Part shown: positions 9,305 through 17,655 of the stretch, piece after piece | How positions within the stretch are numbered: the stretch's first letter is position 1 | How the letters are laid out: each line of letters starts with the position of its first letter | DNA from: UBA1941 sp046329575 | Lineage (GTDB): Bacteria > Bacteroidota > Bacteroidia > Chitinophagales > LD1 | Assembly (NCBI GenBank): GCA_046329575.1 | Contig: JAXLUJ010000004.1 | Span: forward strand, 256,791-320,790 | Direction of reading: 5' to 3' | DNA: 64,000 nucleotides | Made by a program: the position numbers and the translations under genes | Notes under the pieces: generated by a model | The model's database searches: none | Told to the model about the DNA's origin: nothing | Seen by the model: the letters and a program-made list of their open reading frames with translations, nothing else

Positions 9305-10573
9305 CTAAAATCCTTTAGTGAAGCCAAATTCAGCAATCAAAGCATTTGGATCAGCAGATTGGATTTGATGATGCCGAAAGTATTCCAGCATTTCAGTATA
9401 AAATTGCCGATAACCGGCATAGGTGAGTTCGCTGAAGAAATTGTTATGAAAGTTTATTGCGAAAACGCAATTCTCTAAGTTTTTATCCAACCAATCAAAA
9501 ATTTCATTCTTAATGATTTTCAACGGTTTACGCGAATTAAACAAAGTGCGGTCCATCAGCATCAATGGCACTTCGATGAAGGAAAATGGTTTTTGTTGTT
9601 CCAGATCAAAAGGTGCGAAAGGCAATCCATAGGAATTACGGAAACCATAATCTGATGCAAAACCTAAGGAGGAATCCAGATGTAAACCTGATTCCTGGAC
9701 GTCCTTCCAGGCTGAAGGAATTGTGCATTTAAGAAAGTGATACCGGTTGCCTATGCAAGAAAGAGGAAACTTTTGAAGTTCTTCTTTAAACTTTTTGTTG
9801 CCGATACTTTTGTGTAAACCATTGTAACCACGTTTAGCCTCAACGCTACGAAGTAACTTATTCACGTTAGGGTCCAAAATTTCGTAGTCGGCATTCAGCT
9901 GATCTTTCTGAACTAACCAAAAAAAGGTGGAATGAAAGCCCCGGCTGTTTTCCAATTTAAGAATGTCTTCCATGTTCATCCAATCCGGAGTTCCGGCATA
10001 ATGATTCCAGAGCAATTTTGGAATGCTTAACCATTTTCCACTTTTCAAAGCATAGGCGCCGTCTTCATTTTTCGCCTTATACAAAAAGTCAATGTCATGG
10101 CTTAAAAATACGGTTGACTTCCTAACATGATCCTTCAAATACGAGAATGCCGGATACTTGGTACAGAATTGATCAATCAACTGTTGAACAATATTGGTGC
10201 GCAGGGTTGCACTCTTAAATTGATAGCTCGCTTCCAAAGGAAAACGACCGTAATGATCGTGATCGGGATAGTTATATTCCTGAAGGCAGTTCGAAAGATA
10301 AAAGATAGATGCCAATTCATCCGGCCTTCCTTTCGCATCATAAAAACATATGTCCTCACCAGCAAGTTTTCGGATGGCTGAAAAATCCATTTTATCCAAT
10401 AGCTGATAGAACGGTAAGCACAGCGGAAATTCCTGATCAATCTGCAAATCGCATTGAAGGGATTCCGTAGCGATAACCTCTACCCTTTTGTTGATGGCAA
10501 TAAGTTGGAGCGTGTACCAAATTACCTTCTTCTGAGGGATATTTTCAGCGATAAAAATCTGAATGGGCTTCAC
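9305..10573 (-). CDS. Polysaccharide-deacetylase-like (NodB-fold) protein
   Basis: The 422-residue protein lacks a signal peptide or membrane helix. A central HDID motif (159-162, in VFLSHDIDFLYKA) corresponds to the metal-binding HD(V/I)D motif of NodB-type carbohydrate deacetylases. The later segments LDSSLGFASDYGFRNSYGLPF (split across about 307-327) and INFHNNFFSE (about 383-392) resemble the downstream conserved blocks. The first 150 residues match no domain I can name; similar N-terminal regions accompany NodB-like domains in Bacteroidota polysaccharide clusters. The substrate is unknown. It is divergent from asnB with 56 nt between start codons, so the two may share a control region. 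Asparagine-synthase-like and deacetylase genes often lie together in surface-polysaccharide loci. Confidence 0.7.
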   Translation of the reverse strand: MKPIQIFIAENIPQKKVIWYTLQLIAINKRVEVIATESLQCDLQIDQEFPLCLPFYQLLDKMDFSAIRKLAGEDICFYDAKGRPDELASIFYLSNCLQEYNYPDHDHYGRFPLEASYQFKSATLRTNIVQQLIDQFCTKYPAFSYLKDHVRKSTVFLSHDIDFLYKAKNEDGAYALKSGKWLSIPKLLWNHYAGTPDWMNMEDILKLENSRGFHSTFFWLVQKDQLNADYEILDPNVNKLLRSVEAKRGYNGLHKSIGNKKFKEELQKFPLSCIGNRYHFLKCTIPSAWKDVQESGLHLDSSLGFASDYGFRNSYGLPFAPFDLEQQKPFSFIEVPLMLMDRTLFNSRKPLKIIKNEIFDWLDKNLENCVFAINFHNNFFSELTYAGYRQFYTEMLEYFRHHQIQSADPNALIAEFGFTKGF

Positions 10574-10629
10574 TGCAACAATTATAAGAAATAGGATTGC
10601 CTTCGTACTTTTTTATTTTCACATTACAT

Positions 10630-12462
10630 ATGTGTGGAATAGCAGGGCTAATCGATCCCGCCAAATCATCGGAAACAAATCTGGAAGTAGTACGAAGGAT
10701 GCTTGCGCGTACCCATCACCGTGGGCCCGATGCATCAAACGCACTGGCTTACGGGCCGGTGGTGATTGGTCAAAATCGTTTGAAAATTATTGATCTTAGT
10801 GATGCCTCTAATCAACCATTTGAGTATGGATCGTTGAGCCTTGTATTTAATGGAGAAATCTACAACTACATTGAACTTCGGAATGAGTTAGCCGCACAAG
10901 GACATGTTTTCCATACCACCGGTGATACTGAAGTAATCTGCGCGGCCTATCTGGAATGGGGTACGTCCTGTGTTTCTCGATTTATTGGAATGTGGGCGTT
11001 TGCTTTATGGGATAAAAACAAAAAGCAGTTGTTTTGTTCACGCGATCGTTTTGGCATAAAACCCTTTCTTTATTTCAATATCGGAAATAGGATGTGGTTC
11101 GCTTCTGAAATGAAGGCGCTTCGCGGAATTGAAGAGTTTCCAAAGGAACTGAACTTAATGATGGCCGATCGCGGACTTTCTTTTGGCTGGTGTGAATTTC
11201 AAGATGAAACTTTCTATAAAAATGTAAAAACGCTTCCTCCTGCACACCATCTGATTTATGCCGATGGAAAACTAAATCTAACTCGTTACTGGGATGTTTC
11301 TTCAAACAAGAAAAGCCTCAATCATCTAAGTTGGGGTGAGCGCTGCGAACAATTTCGGGAACTATTTTTTGAATCGATTCGTCTTCATTCCAGAAGCGAC
11401 GTTGCCAATGGAATTTGTTTAAGCGGCGGTTTAGATAGTTCGGCTATTGCCTCGGCCTTCGGAACCATTTTCCCGGAAACTAAGGTAAAGGCCTTCAACA
11501 TTTATTTTGAAGGAAAAGGTAAAGTAGATGAACGTCCATTCGTAAAAGAAGTAGTTCAGAAATACCCCACTATCGATCCCTACTATTATCAGCCTACTCA
11601 TCAGGATGTAGCTGACAACTGGCACCGATTTGCCTATCAATCTGACGTTCCGCTTTGGGGCTCTTCCTATCTTTCAGGATACTTTGTAATGGAGTTAGCG
11701 AAGAAAAACGGTGTAACTGTGGTTAACGACGGTCAAGGTGCTGACGAATATCTGGGAGGATATCTACATTCGTTTTATCGTATTATAGGTACTCATTTCC
11801 GTCATCTCCAATTTGGAAAAGGATGGCAATTGTTACAGCAAGCAGCACAACGTGAAAACTGGTCTTCCTCTAAGAAACGCGATACTTTACTAAAAAGCGC
11901 CATTTCCGCATTAAGTAATGAGGACCGTATCTATAAATTAGAATATTCAAAATATAAAAGCGTTATACCCAGAAGTGTAGCACTTGGTTTAGAAGATCAT
12001 TTCAACGATAAGTTCGATAACTTTCTCTATCACCTTATCTTTCACGCTACGCTTCAGCCAATACTTTATTTTGAAGATCGGAGGTCGATGCTTTTTTCGC
12101 TGGAAAGCCGCGTTCCATTCTTAAATCACAAATTAATTGAATTCGCTTTTTCATTGTCTACGGAAGATCGTATCAGTGCGAAAGGCGAAACCAAGCACAT
12201 TCTTCGCGAATCTTTACGTGGAATTCTACCGGATGCTATAGCCAACCGCAAAGACAAAAAAGGATTTGTTACACCGGGAGAGATGGAATGGCTGGGTGGA
12301 CCGCTTCGTTTTTTATTAGAGCAGGACTTCAACAAACTTGACTTTCTAAATGTGGCCAGGGTAAAGCAGCTAGTTGCAAGCTACAAGAAAGGCGATACCA
12401 GCCAGGCTGCATTAGTGTGGAGATTAGCTGCATTATTATATTGGTTAGAAAACTGCAATTAA
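10630..12462 (+). CDS. asnB: Asparagine synthase, glutamine-hydrolysing
   Basis: The 610-residue AsnB-family protein makes asparagine, or amidates another carboxylate, from aspartate, glutamine and ATP. The start was moved to the ATG at 10630 because the mature enzyme needs Cys2 as the glutaminase nucleophile (MCGIAGLI); the longer frame would add 11 residues before it. The N-terminal glutaminase domain has RGPDASN and FNGEIYNY. The synthetase domain has the PP-loop LSGGLDSSAIA (near 263-273). Both halves look intact. The gene overlaps the next one by 1 nt (TAATG), indicating translational coupling. Because it faces a deacetylase gene, a role in modifying a surface sugar rather than in primary metabolism is possible but not shown. 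Confidence 0.92.
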   Translation: MCGIAGLIDPAKSSETNLEVVRRMLARTHHRGPDASNALAYGPVVIGQNRLKIIDLSDASNQPFEYGSLSLVFNGEIYNYIELRNELAAQGHVFHTTGDTEVICAAYLEWGTSCVSRFIGMWAFALWDKNKKQLFCSRDRFGIKPFLYFNIGNRMWFASEMKALRGIEEFPKELNLMMADRGLSFGWCEFQDETFYKNVKTLPPAHHLIYADGKLNLTRYWDVSSNKKSLNHLSWGERCEQFRELFFESIRLHSRSDVANGICLSGGLDSSAIASAFGTIFPETKVKAFNIYFEGKGKVDERPFVKEVVQKYPTIDPYYYQPTHQDVADNWHRFAYQSDVPLWGSSYLSGYFVMELAKKNGVTVVNDGQGADEYLGGYLHSFYRIIGTHFRHLQFGKGWQLLQQAAQRENWSSSKKRDTLLKSAISALSNEDRIYKLEYSKYKSVIPRSVALGLEDHFNDKFDNFLYHLIFHATLQPILYFEDRRSMLFSLESRVPFLNHKLIEFAFSLSTEDRISAKGETKHILRESLRGILPDAIANRKDKKGFVTPGEMEWLGGPLRFLLEQDFNKLDFLNVARVKQLVASYKKGDTSQAALVWRLAALLYWLENCN

Positions 12463-12989
12463 TGGCACAGGGAATTACGATTACCGGATTATTGGAAATA
12501 GCAGGAAAATCAGTAGCAGTGTACGTTTTCATTCTACTGATGATACGTGTTTTTGGGAAAAAAGAATTAGCTCAGCTTTCTATAATTGATCTGGTGTTTA
12601 TATTGCTAATAAGCAATTCGGTTCAAAATGCAATGGTTGGCAGTGATAGCACACTGCCTGGAGGATTAACCGCAGCCTTGGCGCTTTTTATTGTAAATTT
12701 TCTACTCAAACAATTGAACTACCGTTATCCCTCATTTGGAAAGGCATTGCAAGGCCCGGCTGTGATGTTAATTTACGAAGGAAAAATCATGACTGACAAT
12801 CTAAAAAAAGTGCAAATGACCATTGAGGAGTTGGAGGCAGCAGCCCGGGAACATGGAGTGGCCCATTTAGATGAAGTAAACCTGGCCGTGATGGAAACCG
12901 ATGGAAACATCAGCATACTTTCAGAAAATTTCAAAACGAAATCAAGAAAAAAGCGTCGCGCCAATCGCAATATCGCCGTGATGAACTAA
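12462..12989 (+). CDS. DUF421 (YetF-type) membrane protein
   Basis: The 175-residue protein starts at the ATG at 12462 that overlaps the asnB stop by one base. Three N-terminal hydrophobic helices (about 12-28, 38-55 and 61-78) contain the family-typical RVFGKKELAQLSIIDLVFILLISN block (split here, about 24-46). A small soluble domain follows with the pattern EELEAAAREHGVAHLDEVNL and AVMETDGNISIL. This is the DUF421/YetF architecture, whose biochemical role is not established; in spore formers related proteins affect spore lipids or germination. The last 20 residues are very basic (KSRKKRRANR). Confidence 0.88.
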   Translation: MAQGITITGLLEIAGKSVAVYVFILLMIRVFGKKELAQLSIIDLVFILLISNSVQNAMVGSDSTLPGGLTAALALFIVNFLLKQLNYRYPSFGKALQGPAVMLIYEGKIMTDNLKKVQMTIEELEAAAREHGVAHLDEVNLAVMETDGNISILSENFKTKSRKKRRANRNIAVMN

Positions 12990-13015
12990 TCTTGCCAACC
13001 GAAAAGTACATACAA

Positions 13016-13537
13016 ATGACAACAGGAAAAACACCAAAGGAATCGACAATTACGATGACCGAGATCGTATTACCAAATGATACGAACGCCTTGCATAACC
13101 TCAGAGGAGGTAGAATTTTGCACTGGATGGACATTGCTTCGGCTATTGCAGCCGGCAAGCACTCTAACGCAGTAGTTGTAACGGCTTCGGTGGACAATGT
13201 TTCGTTTGAAAATCCGATAAAATTAGGCGATGTGGTAACGATTACGGCAAAAGTAACCCGCGTCTTCAGCACTTCAATGGAAACCCATATTGAAGTTTGG
13301 GCTGAAAATTTACCTACACAAACCAAGTATCGTTGCAACGAGGCGTATTATACTTTTGTAGCGCTGGACAGTAATGGCCGGCCCAAAAAGTCGATTCCTT
13401 TAATTCCTGAAACAGAAGTTGAAAAGGCGCAATTCGAAGGCGCACAGCGCAGGCGTGAACTGCGTCTTGTTCTTGCCGGAAGGATGAAAACTGAAGATGC
13501 CGGTGAACTTCGTGCCTTTTTGGGTGCCGGTAAATAA
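13016..13537 (+). CDS. Acyl-CoA thioesterase, hotdog fold
   Basis: About 173 residues with an acyl-CoA hydrolase (YciA/BACH-like) hotdog domain: NALHNLRGGRILHWMDIASA near the N-terminus, then VDNVSFENPIKLGDVVTITA, and later CNEAYYTFVALD. The conserved Asn and the Gly-Gly-hydrophobic-Asp patch are in place. The ATG at 13016 is preferred over an in-frame TTG at 12992. The gene is 26 nt after the DUF421 gene and ends just before a bidirectional terminator, so it closes the asnB operon. The physiological acyl-CoA is unknown. Confidence 0.88.
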   Translation: MTTGKTPKESTITMTEIVLPNDTNALHNLRGGRILHWMDIASAIAAGKHSNAVVVTASVDNVSFENPIKLGDVVTITAKVTRVFSTSMETHIEVWAENLPTQTKYRCNEAYYTFVALDSNGRPKKSIPLIPETEVEKAQFEGAQRRRELRLVLAGRMKTEDAGELRAFLGAGK

Positions 13538-13539
13538 AA

Positions 13540-13560
13540 AAGCCCCGAAGGGCTTCTTAC
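13540..13560. terminator. Bidirectional intrinsic terminator between convergent genes
   Basis: The hairpin AAGCCC-CGAA-GGGCTT occupies 13540-13555. On the minus strand it is followed by a run of T (from the AAAAAA at 13535-13540), giving a strong terminator for the 13579-13932 gene. On the plus strand it is followed by CTTACTATTTTT, a weaker tail for the thioesterase gene. Confidence 0.75.
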
Positions 13561-13578
13561 TATTTTTGTAAAGTTGCT

Positions 13579-13932
13579 TTATTGCGATCCCACTTTTCTA
13601 CTGATCGTTTGCGCTTCTACAACGCCATTAACCAGTGCGAAAACATTAATGGTGTACTCGGAGCCAGAAGTTAATGAGTGTTCGTCAAATACGATCTCAT
13701 TTCCGGTTCCTGTTGCCAGAATTTTTCCGTATTCATTCTTTACGTCGTAATTAATCAGGCTTTCGTTCACTATAGCCGCATCAGCAGTTTTGCAAGTAAG
13801 GTGTAATGTTTTCTGGGGCGTTGGATTACATTCTAAAACAATTACCGAGCTGCTTAGATTATCGGTAATCGCATACGAATTCTGTACGCCTAAAATAGCC
13901 ATAGCGGCAAAAAACAATCGCGTTAAAGTCAT
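13579..13932 (-). CDS. Small secreted protein of unknown function
   Basis: The 117-residue protein has a signal peptide (about 1-21, MTLTRLFFAAMAILGVQNSYA). The rest is about 95 residues of beta-rich character with two cysteines (LECNP and LTCKT) about 14 residues apart that could form a disulfide. The mid part (VKNEYGKILATGTGNEIVFD) and the end (GSEYTINVFALVNGVVEAQT) resemble the rhythm of a C-terminal type IX sorting domain or an Ig-like domain, but the final conserved residues are not convincing. It may be a free-standing single domain protein. Function is not recognised. Confidence 0.65.
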   Translation of the reverse strand: MTLTRLFFAAMAILGVQNSYAITDNLSSSVIVLECNPTPQKTLHLTCKTADAAIVNESLINYDVKNEYGKILATGTGNEIVFDEHSLTSGSEYTINVFALVNGVVEAQTISRKVGSQ

Positions 13933-13997
13933 TTTTAAAGTTTGAAGTTTTTACGCGTGTGATGCCAGGAAGTTTCATTTCACTTCAAATCTGCCCA

Positions 13998-14027
13998 CTC
14001 AAAAGCTGAATTCCGTAAACTTTTGAG
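13998..14027. repeat. Perfect 8-bp inverted repeat upstream of the ABC-F gene
   Basis: CTCAAAAG (13998-14005) and CTTTTGAG (14020-14027) are perfect reverse complements separated by 14 nt, 38 nt upstream of the ABC-F start. Shortly after lies TATCTTCG (7 of 8 to the TAnnTTTG -7 element). It could be a dimeric operator or simply a weak hairpin. Confidence 0.4.
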
Positions 14028-14064
14028 ATGACGTTTTGTTATCTTCGCGCCTCATTTTTTTGAT

Positions 14065-15687
14065 ATGATCACAGTAAATAATTTATCGCTTCGATATGGA
14101 AAACGCGTTTTGTTCGAAGATGTGAACCTAAAGTTCACTTCGGGCAACTGTTATGGTATTATCGGCGCGAATGGCGCCGGAAAGTCAACATTTCTAAAGA
14201 TTCTTCAAGGAGATATCGATCCAACCACGGGTCAAATCGCTTTTAGCAAAGGAATGCGGGTGGCAGTACTAAAACAAAATCACTTTGAGTATGACGAAAT
14301 TCCGGTAATGCAAACGGTTTTAATGGGTCATAAAACGCTTTGGGGAATTATGCAAGAGAAGGAAGCGTTGTATGCTAAAGAAGATTTTAGTGATGAGGAT
14401 GGCAACCGGGCGGGTGAACTTGAAAATGAGTTTAACGAAATGGATGGCTGGAATGCTGAAAGCAATGCAGCGGAACTGCTAAGCAAGTTGGGAATTAAGG
14501 AAGAGCTTCATTATAAACTGGTTAAAGAACTTGATGGCAATCAGAAAGTTCGGGTATTGTTAGCGCAAGCTTTATTTGGCAATCCTGATATACTTTTCCT
14601 TGACGAACCAACGAATGATTTGGATGTTCAAACCATAAACTGGTTAGAAGATTTTTTGGCCGATTATCAAGGTATTATACTTGTAGTAAGTCACGACCGT
14701 CACTTCCTCGATGCCGTTTGTACCCATGTTGTTGATATCGACTTCGGAAAAATGACCATTTATTCGGGCAACTATTCGTTTTGGTATCAATCGTCGCAAC
14801 TGGCAGCCCGTCAAAAGGCTGATGCGAATAAGAAGGCTGAAGACCGGATCCGGGAACTTCAGGATTTTATAAGGAGGTTTTCAGCTAATGCGTCGAAATC
14901 AAGGCAGGCCACCAGCAGAAAGAAAGCGTTGGATAAAATCAATTTGGAGGAGATTAAACCATCTAGCAGAAAGTATCCCGGCATTATTTTCAACAACATG
15001 TTGCGCGAAGCCGGCAATGAAATTCTAGAGGTTAAGAATTTGTCGAAATCGGTAAACGGCGAACTGCTTTTCAGCAATGTTTCTTTTCAGTTGAAAAAGG
15101 GCGATAAAGTAGCCTTGATTGGAGATAATAGTTTGGCTATTTCTGCATTGCTGAATGTGCTTTCGGGCGCAGATCATGACTTTGGAGGAAGCTTTCAGTG
15201 GGGTGTAACCACTTCACAAGCTAGTATTCCAAACGACAATACCCTATTTTTTGAAGGAAAAGATGCCAATCTAATCGACTGGCTTCGTGATTTTTCGCCT
15301 GAAGAAAAAGATGAAACTTTCATACGAGGGTTTCTGGGAAAAATGTTGTTCTCCGGCGAAGAGGTGCTAAAAAAATGCAACGTTCTTTCGGGTGGAGAAA
15401 AAATGCGCTGTATGTTTTCGAGAATGATGCTGATTAGAGCCAACGTTCTTTTACTGGATGAACCTACTAATCACCTGGATCTGGAGTCGATAACCGCTTT
15501 GAACAATGGGTTAAACGATTTTAAAGGAAATGTAATTCTGGCTTCCAGAGACCATGAGTTAATGGAAACCATTTGTAACCGCGTGATAGAAATCACGCCG
15601 TATGGAATCATAGATAAAGAGATGACCTTTGATGAATATCTCAACAATGAACGGGTTCGGGAACAGAAAACGGCCTTAGTGGGTTAA
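14065..15687 (+). CDS. ABC-F family ATPase with one degenerate ATP site
   Basis: 540 residues, two ABC domains joined by a charged linker (about 240-300), and no membrane segment: the ABC-F layout of ribosome-associated translation factors (YbiT/EttA/Uup group). Domain 1 has Walker A GANGAGKS (34-41), Walker B ILFLDE (176-181) and switch His210, but its signature is LDGNQ (156-160) instead of LSGGQ. Domain 2 has an intact signature LSGGE (441-445) and Walker B VLLLDE, but its Walker A is GDNSLAIS (353-360) without Lys and its switch His is Arg495. One composite site (Walker A of domain 1 with signature of domain 2) is therefore intact, and the other is degenerate on both faces. Family assignment is strong; the precise paralogue is uncertain. 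Confidence 0.9.
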   Translation: MITVNNLSLRYGKRVLFEDVNLKFTSGNCYGIIGANGAGKSTFLKILQGDIDPTTGQIAFSKGMRVAVLKQNHFEYDEIPVMQTVLMGHKTLWGIMQEKEALYAKEDFSDEDGNRAGELENEFNEMDGWNAESNAAELLSKLGIKEELHYKLVKELDGNQKVRVLLAQALFGNPDILFLDEPTNDLDVQTINWLEDFLADYQGIILVVSHDRHFLDAVCTHVVDIDFGKMTIYSGNYSFWYQSSQLAARQKADANKKAEDRIRELQDFIRRFSANASKSRQATSRKKALDKINLEEIKPSSRKYPGIIFNNMLREAGNEILEVKNLSKSVNGELLFSNVSFQLKKGDKVALIGDNSLAISALLNVLSGADHDFGGSFQWGVTTSQASIPNDNTLFFEGKDANLIDWLRDFSPEEKDETFIRGFLGKMLFSGEEVLKKCNVLSGGEKMRCMFSRMMLIRANVLLLDEPTNHLDLESITALNNGLNDFKGNVILASRDHELMETICNRVIEITPYGIIDKEMTFDEYLNNERVREQKTALVG

Positions 15688-15759
15688 ATTTCCGCATTTC
15701 TTCCTATATCTATGTCTTCTTCGCCTCAATGCGAGGAATAAATTTTAATGCGGGAAGGC

Positions 15760-15800
15760 TTGATTTTTTAGGTGAGGCATATTCTCAACTAAAAAATCAA
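15760..15800 (+). repeat. 12-bp perfect inverted repeat just before a start codon
   Basis: TTGATTTTTTAG (15760-15771) and CTAAAAAATCAA (15789-15800) are perfect reverse complements with a 17-nt loop, inside which TGAG and CTCA can pair further. The right arm ends 3 nt before the ATG of the DUF4142 gene. In RNA this would form a hairpin directly against the start codon; in DNA it could be an operator. Confidence 0.55.
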
Positions 15801-15803
15801 TTT

Positions 15804-16394
15804 ATGACAACGTTTAAAAACATCGCATTTGTTCTCCTATTATCAGCCAGCATTGGCCCTTTCGTAAGTTCTTGTAATAACAAGCCGAAGGAGGAAGACA
15901 CCAAGGAAACTGCTGAAGACTTGAATAAGGAAAACATGAAAGGTTCTGATATGGACATGCGTAGGGATGCCGACTTTTTGGTTGAAGTTGCTGAAATTAA
16001 TTTGAAAGAAATTGAACTAGGTAAATTGGCACAAACCAAGGGCATTACACAGGATGTAAAAGCCTTGGGCAAGATGATGGAGAGCGAGCATACCAAGAAT
16101 CAGGAAGAACTGAAAACGCTTGCTGGCCAAAAGAATATCACAGTGCCTACTTCACTTACTGAAAAAGGAAAAGAAGCCTATGAGATGTTAAGTAAAAAGG
16201 ACGGGAAGGACTTTGACAAAGCTTATGCTGAAAAGATGGTAGAAGGCCATGAAAAGGCCATAGAAAAATTTGAAAAAGAGGCCAACGATGCCTCTGATGC
16301 AGATATAAAAAACTGGGCCAATAACACCCTGCCTGCCTTAAGAACGCATTTAGAACATTCTAAGGCGTGTAAGGACAAGACCGATAAATTGTAG
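15804..16394 (+). CDS. DUF4142 lipoprotein
   Basis: The 196-residue protein starts at MTTFKN; the upstream in-frame ATG at 15729 would place 25 residues before the signal peptide and is rejected. A lipoprotein signal ends at VSSC (Cys24). A Lys/Glu-rich linker follows, then an all-alpha DUF4142 domain (about 50-190) with FLVEVAEINLKEIELGKLA and a late HEKAIEKFEKEA segment. DUF4142 is a ferritin-like-shaped four-helix domain often found in periplasmic or outer-membrane proteins linked to stress; no metal-ligand set can be assigned here. The gene is monocistronic, preceded by a 12-bp inverted repeat and followed by a good terminator. Confidence 0.87.
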   Translation: MTTFKNIAFVLLLSASIGPFVSSCNNKPKEEDTKETAEDLNKENMKGSDMDMRRDADFLVEVAEINLKEIELGKLAQTKGITQDVKALGKMMESEHTKNQEELKTLAGQKNITVPTSLTEKGKEAYEMLSKKDGKDFDKAYAEKMVEGHEKAIEKFEKEANDASDADIKNWANNTLPALRTHLEHSKACKDKTDKL

Positions 16395-16415
16395 AATAAG
16401 GTTTGGTTAATAATT

Positions 16416-16443
16416 AAGGGAGCTCAGGCTCCCTTTCTTTTTG
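16416..16443 (+). terminator. Intrinsic terminator after the DUF4142 gene
   Basis: The stem AAGGGAGC / GCTCCCTT (16416-16423 and 16428-16435) is perfect, has a TCAG loop and is followed by TCTTTTTG. It separates the DUF4142 gene from the nuo operon. Confidence 0.85.
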
Positions 16444-16543
16444 CCTTAAGGGAATAATATCCTGAACAGCGTGAACATCTACTGCCTATATAATCGACGA
16501 AATTGCAAGGTTTTACATAAATCTTCATGATGTTGAAATTTAC

Positions 16544-16575
16544 TTTGGAATACTTAGAATAGGCGAATACATTTG
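16544..16575 (+). promoter_or_regulatory. Putative promoter of nuoGHIJKLMN
   Basis: TTTG (16544-16547) and TACATTTG (16568-16575) match the Bacteroidota -33 and -7 elements, with a 20-nt spacer. The predicted start near 16582 leaves about 12 nt before the nuoG ATG. With the terminator just upstream this indicates an independent transcription unit that begins at nuoG. Confidence 0.65.
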
Positions 16576-16593
16576 CGCTGCTCAATAAGTAGT

Positions 16594-17649
16594 ATGGCTA
16601 AAGTTACGATAGACGGAGTGACCGTGGAGGTGGAACCTGGAACCACCATCCTGAACGCTGCGCGAAAAATTGGCGGAGATCTGGTACCGCCGGCAATGTG
16701 TTATTACAGCAAATTAAAAGGCAGCGGCGGCAAATGCAGGGTTTGTTTGGTAGAAATTTCGAAAGGAAGTGAAGCCAATCCTAATCCGATGCCGAAATTA
16801 CAGGCAAGCTGCTGTACGCCAATTGCCGATGGCATGGAAGTGAAGAACCTGACTAGTGCTAAGGTACAGGACATGCGAAAAGGCGTAGTGGAATTCCTGT
16901 TGATTAACCACCCGCTCGATTGCCCGATCTGTGATCAGGCGGGCGAATGCGATCTTCAAAATTTAGGATACAATTATGGTGTTGAAACCACCCGTTACAT
17001 AGAAGGCCGCCGCACATTCGATAAAATCGACATTGGAGATAAAATTCAATTGCACATGAACCGGTGCATACTTTGTTACCGGTGCACTTATGTAGCTGAT
17101 CAACTGACTCCTGAACGGAAACACGGAGTGATGAATCGTGGCGACGCGGCCGAGATTTCAACCTATATTCAAAATGCCGTAACAAACGATATGAGCGGCA
17201 ACATGATTGATGTTTGTCCGGTTGGCGCTCTTACTGATAAAACATTCCGTTTTATGAGCAGAGTTTGGTTCACTAAGCCTTATGATGCTCACAGAGATTG
17301 TCCAAAATGCAGCGGAAAGGTAACGTTGTGGATGTTCGGCAAAGAGATTTATCGCGTAACGGCGCGCAAAGACGTATATCATGAAGTGGAATCAGATGAA
17401 AACGGAAAAGTTAACTGGATTTGCAATGATTGTAGATTTGAACATAAAAATGCCACTGATTGGACCATTGAAGGTGTTCGCCAGCATGAAAAGTGGAGTG
17501 TGATCAATCAGGGAAAATATATGAAGAATAAAGAACAGGTAGTGATTGAGGGCGATCAAACCCTTCTATTTGGCAGGAAGGAAGATCGGAAAGCGATCAG
17601 CATGAACGGCACTCAAACGCGAGAACAAATTTTAAGTAACGGTAAGTAA
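16594..17649 (+). CDS. nuoG: NADH-quinone oxidoreductase subunit G, short form (iron-sulfur part only)
   Basis: 351 residues from the ATG at 16594; an in-frame TTG at 16573 overlaps the promoter and is rejected. The N-terminal 2Fe-2S domain has CYYSKLKGSGGKCRVC and a later CC pair (ASCC). The His/Cys 4Fe-4S motif follows in HPLDCPICDQAGECDLQ. The next 4Fe-4S set is CILCYRCTY with VCPVGAL. Further CXXC pairs (DCPKC, ICNDC) lie near 240-275. The protein ends without the large molybdopterin-like domain of classical NuoG, a short form that I recall as usual in Bacteroidota. It heads the nuo block here, whereas nuoA-F would normally precede it. Confidence 0.92.
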   Translation: MAKVTIDGVTVEVEPGTTILNAARKIGGDLVPPAMCYYSKLKGSGGKCRVCLVEISKGSEANPNPMPKLQASCCTPIADGMEVKNLTSAKVQDMRKGVVEFLLINHPLDCPICDQAGECDLQNLGYNYGVETTRYIEGRRTFDKIDIGDKIQLHMNRCILCYRCTYVADQLTPERKHGVMNRGDAAEISTYIQNAVTNDMSGNMIDVCPVGALTDKTFRFMSRVWFTKPYDAHRDCPKCSGKVTLWMFGKEIYRVTARKDVYHEVESDENGKVNWICNDCRFEHKNATDWTIEGVRQHEKWSVINQGKYMKNKEQVVIEGDQTLLFGRKEDRKAISMNGTQTREQILSNGK

Positions 17650-17655
17650 TATAAC

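Noticed and set aside
12992..13015. TTG start for the acyl-CoA thioesterase
   Set aside because: The extra eight residues are not part of the domain and an ATG follows at 13016 with adequate spacing.
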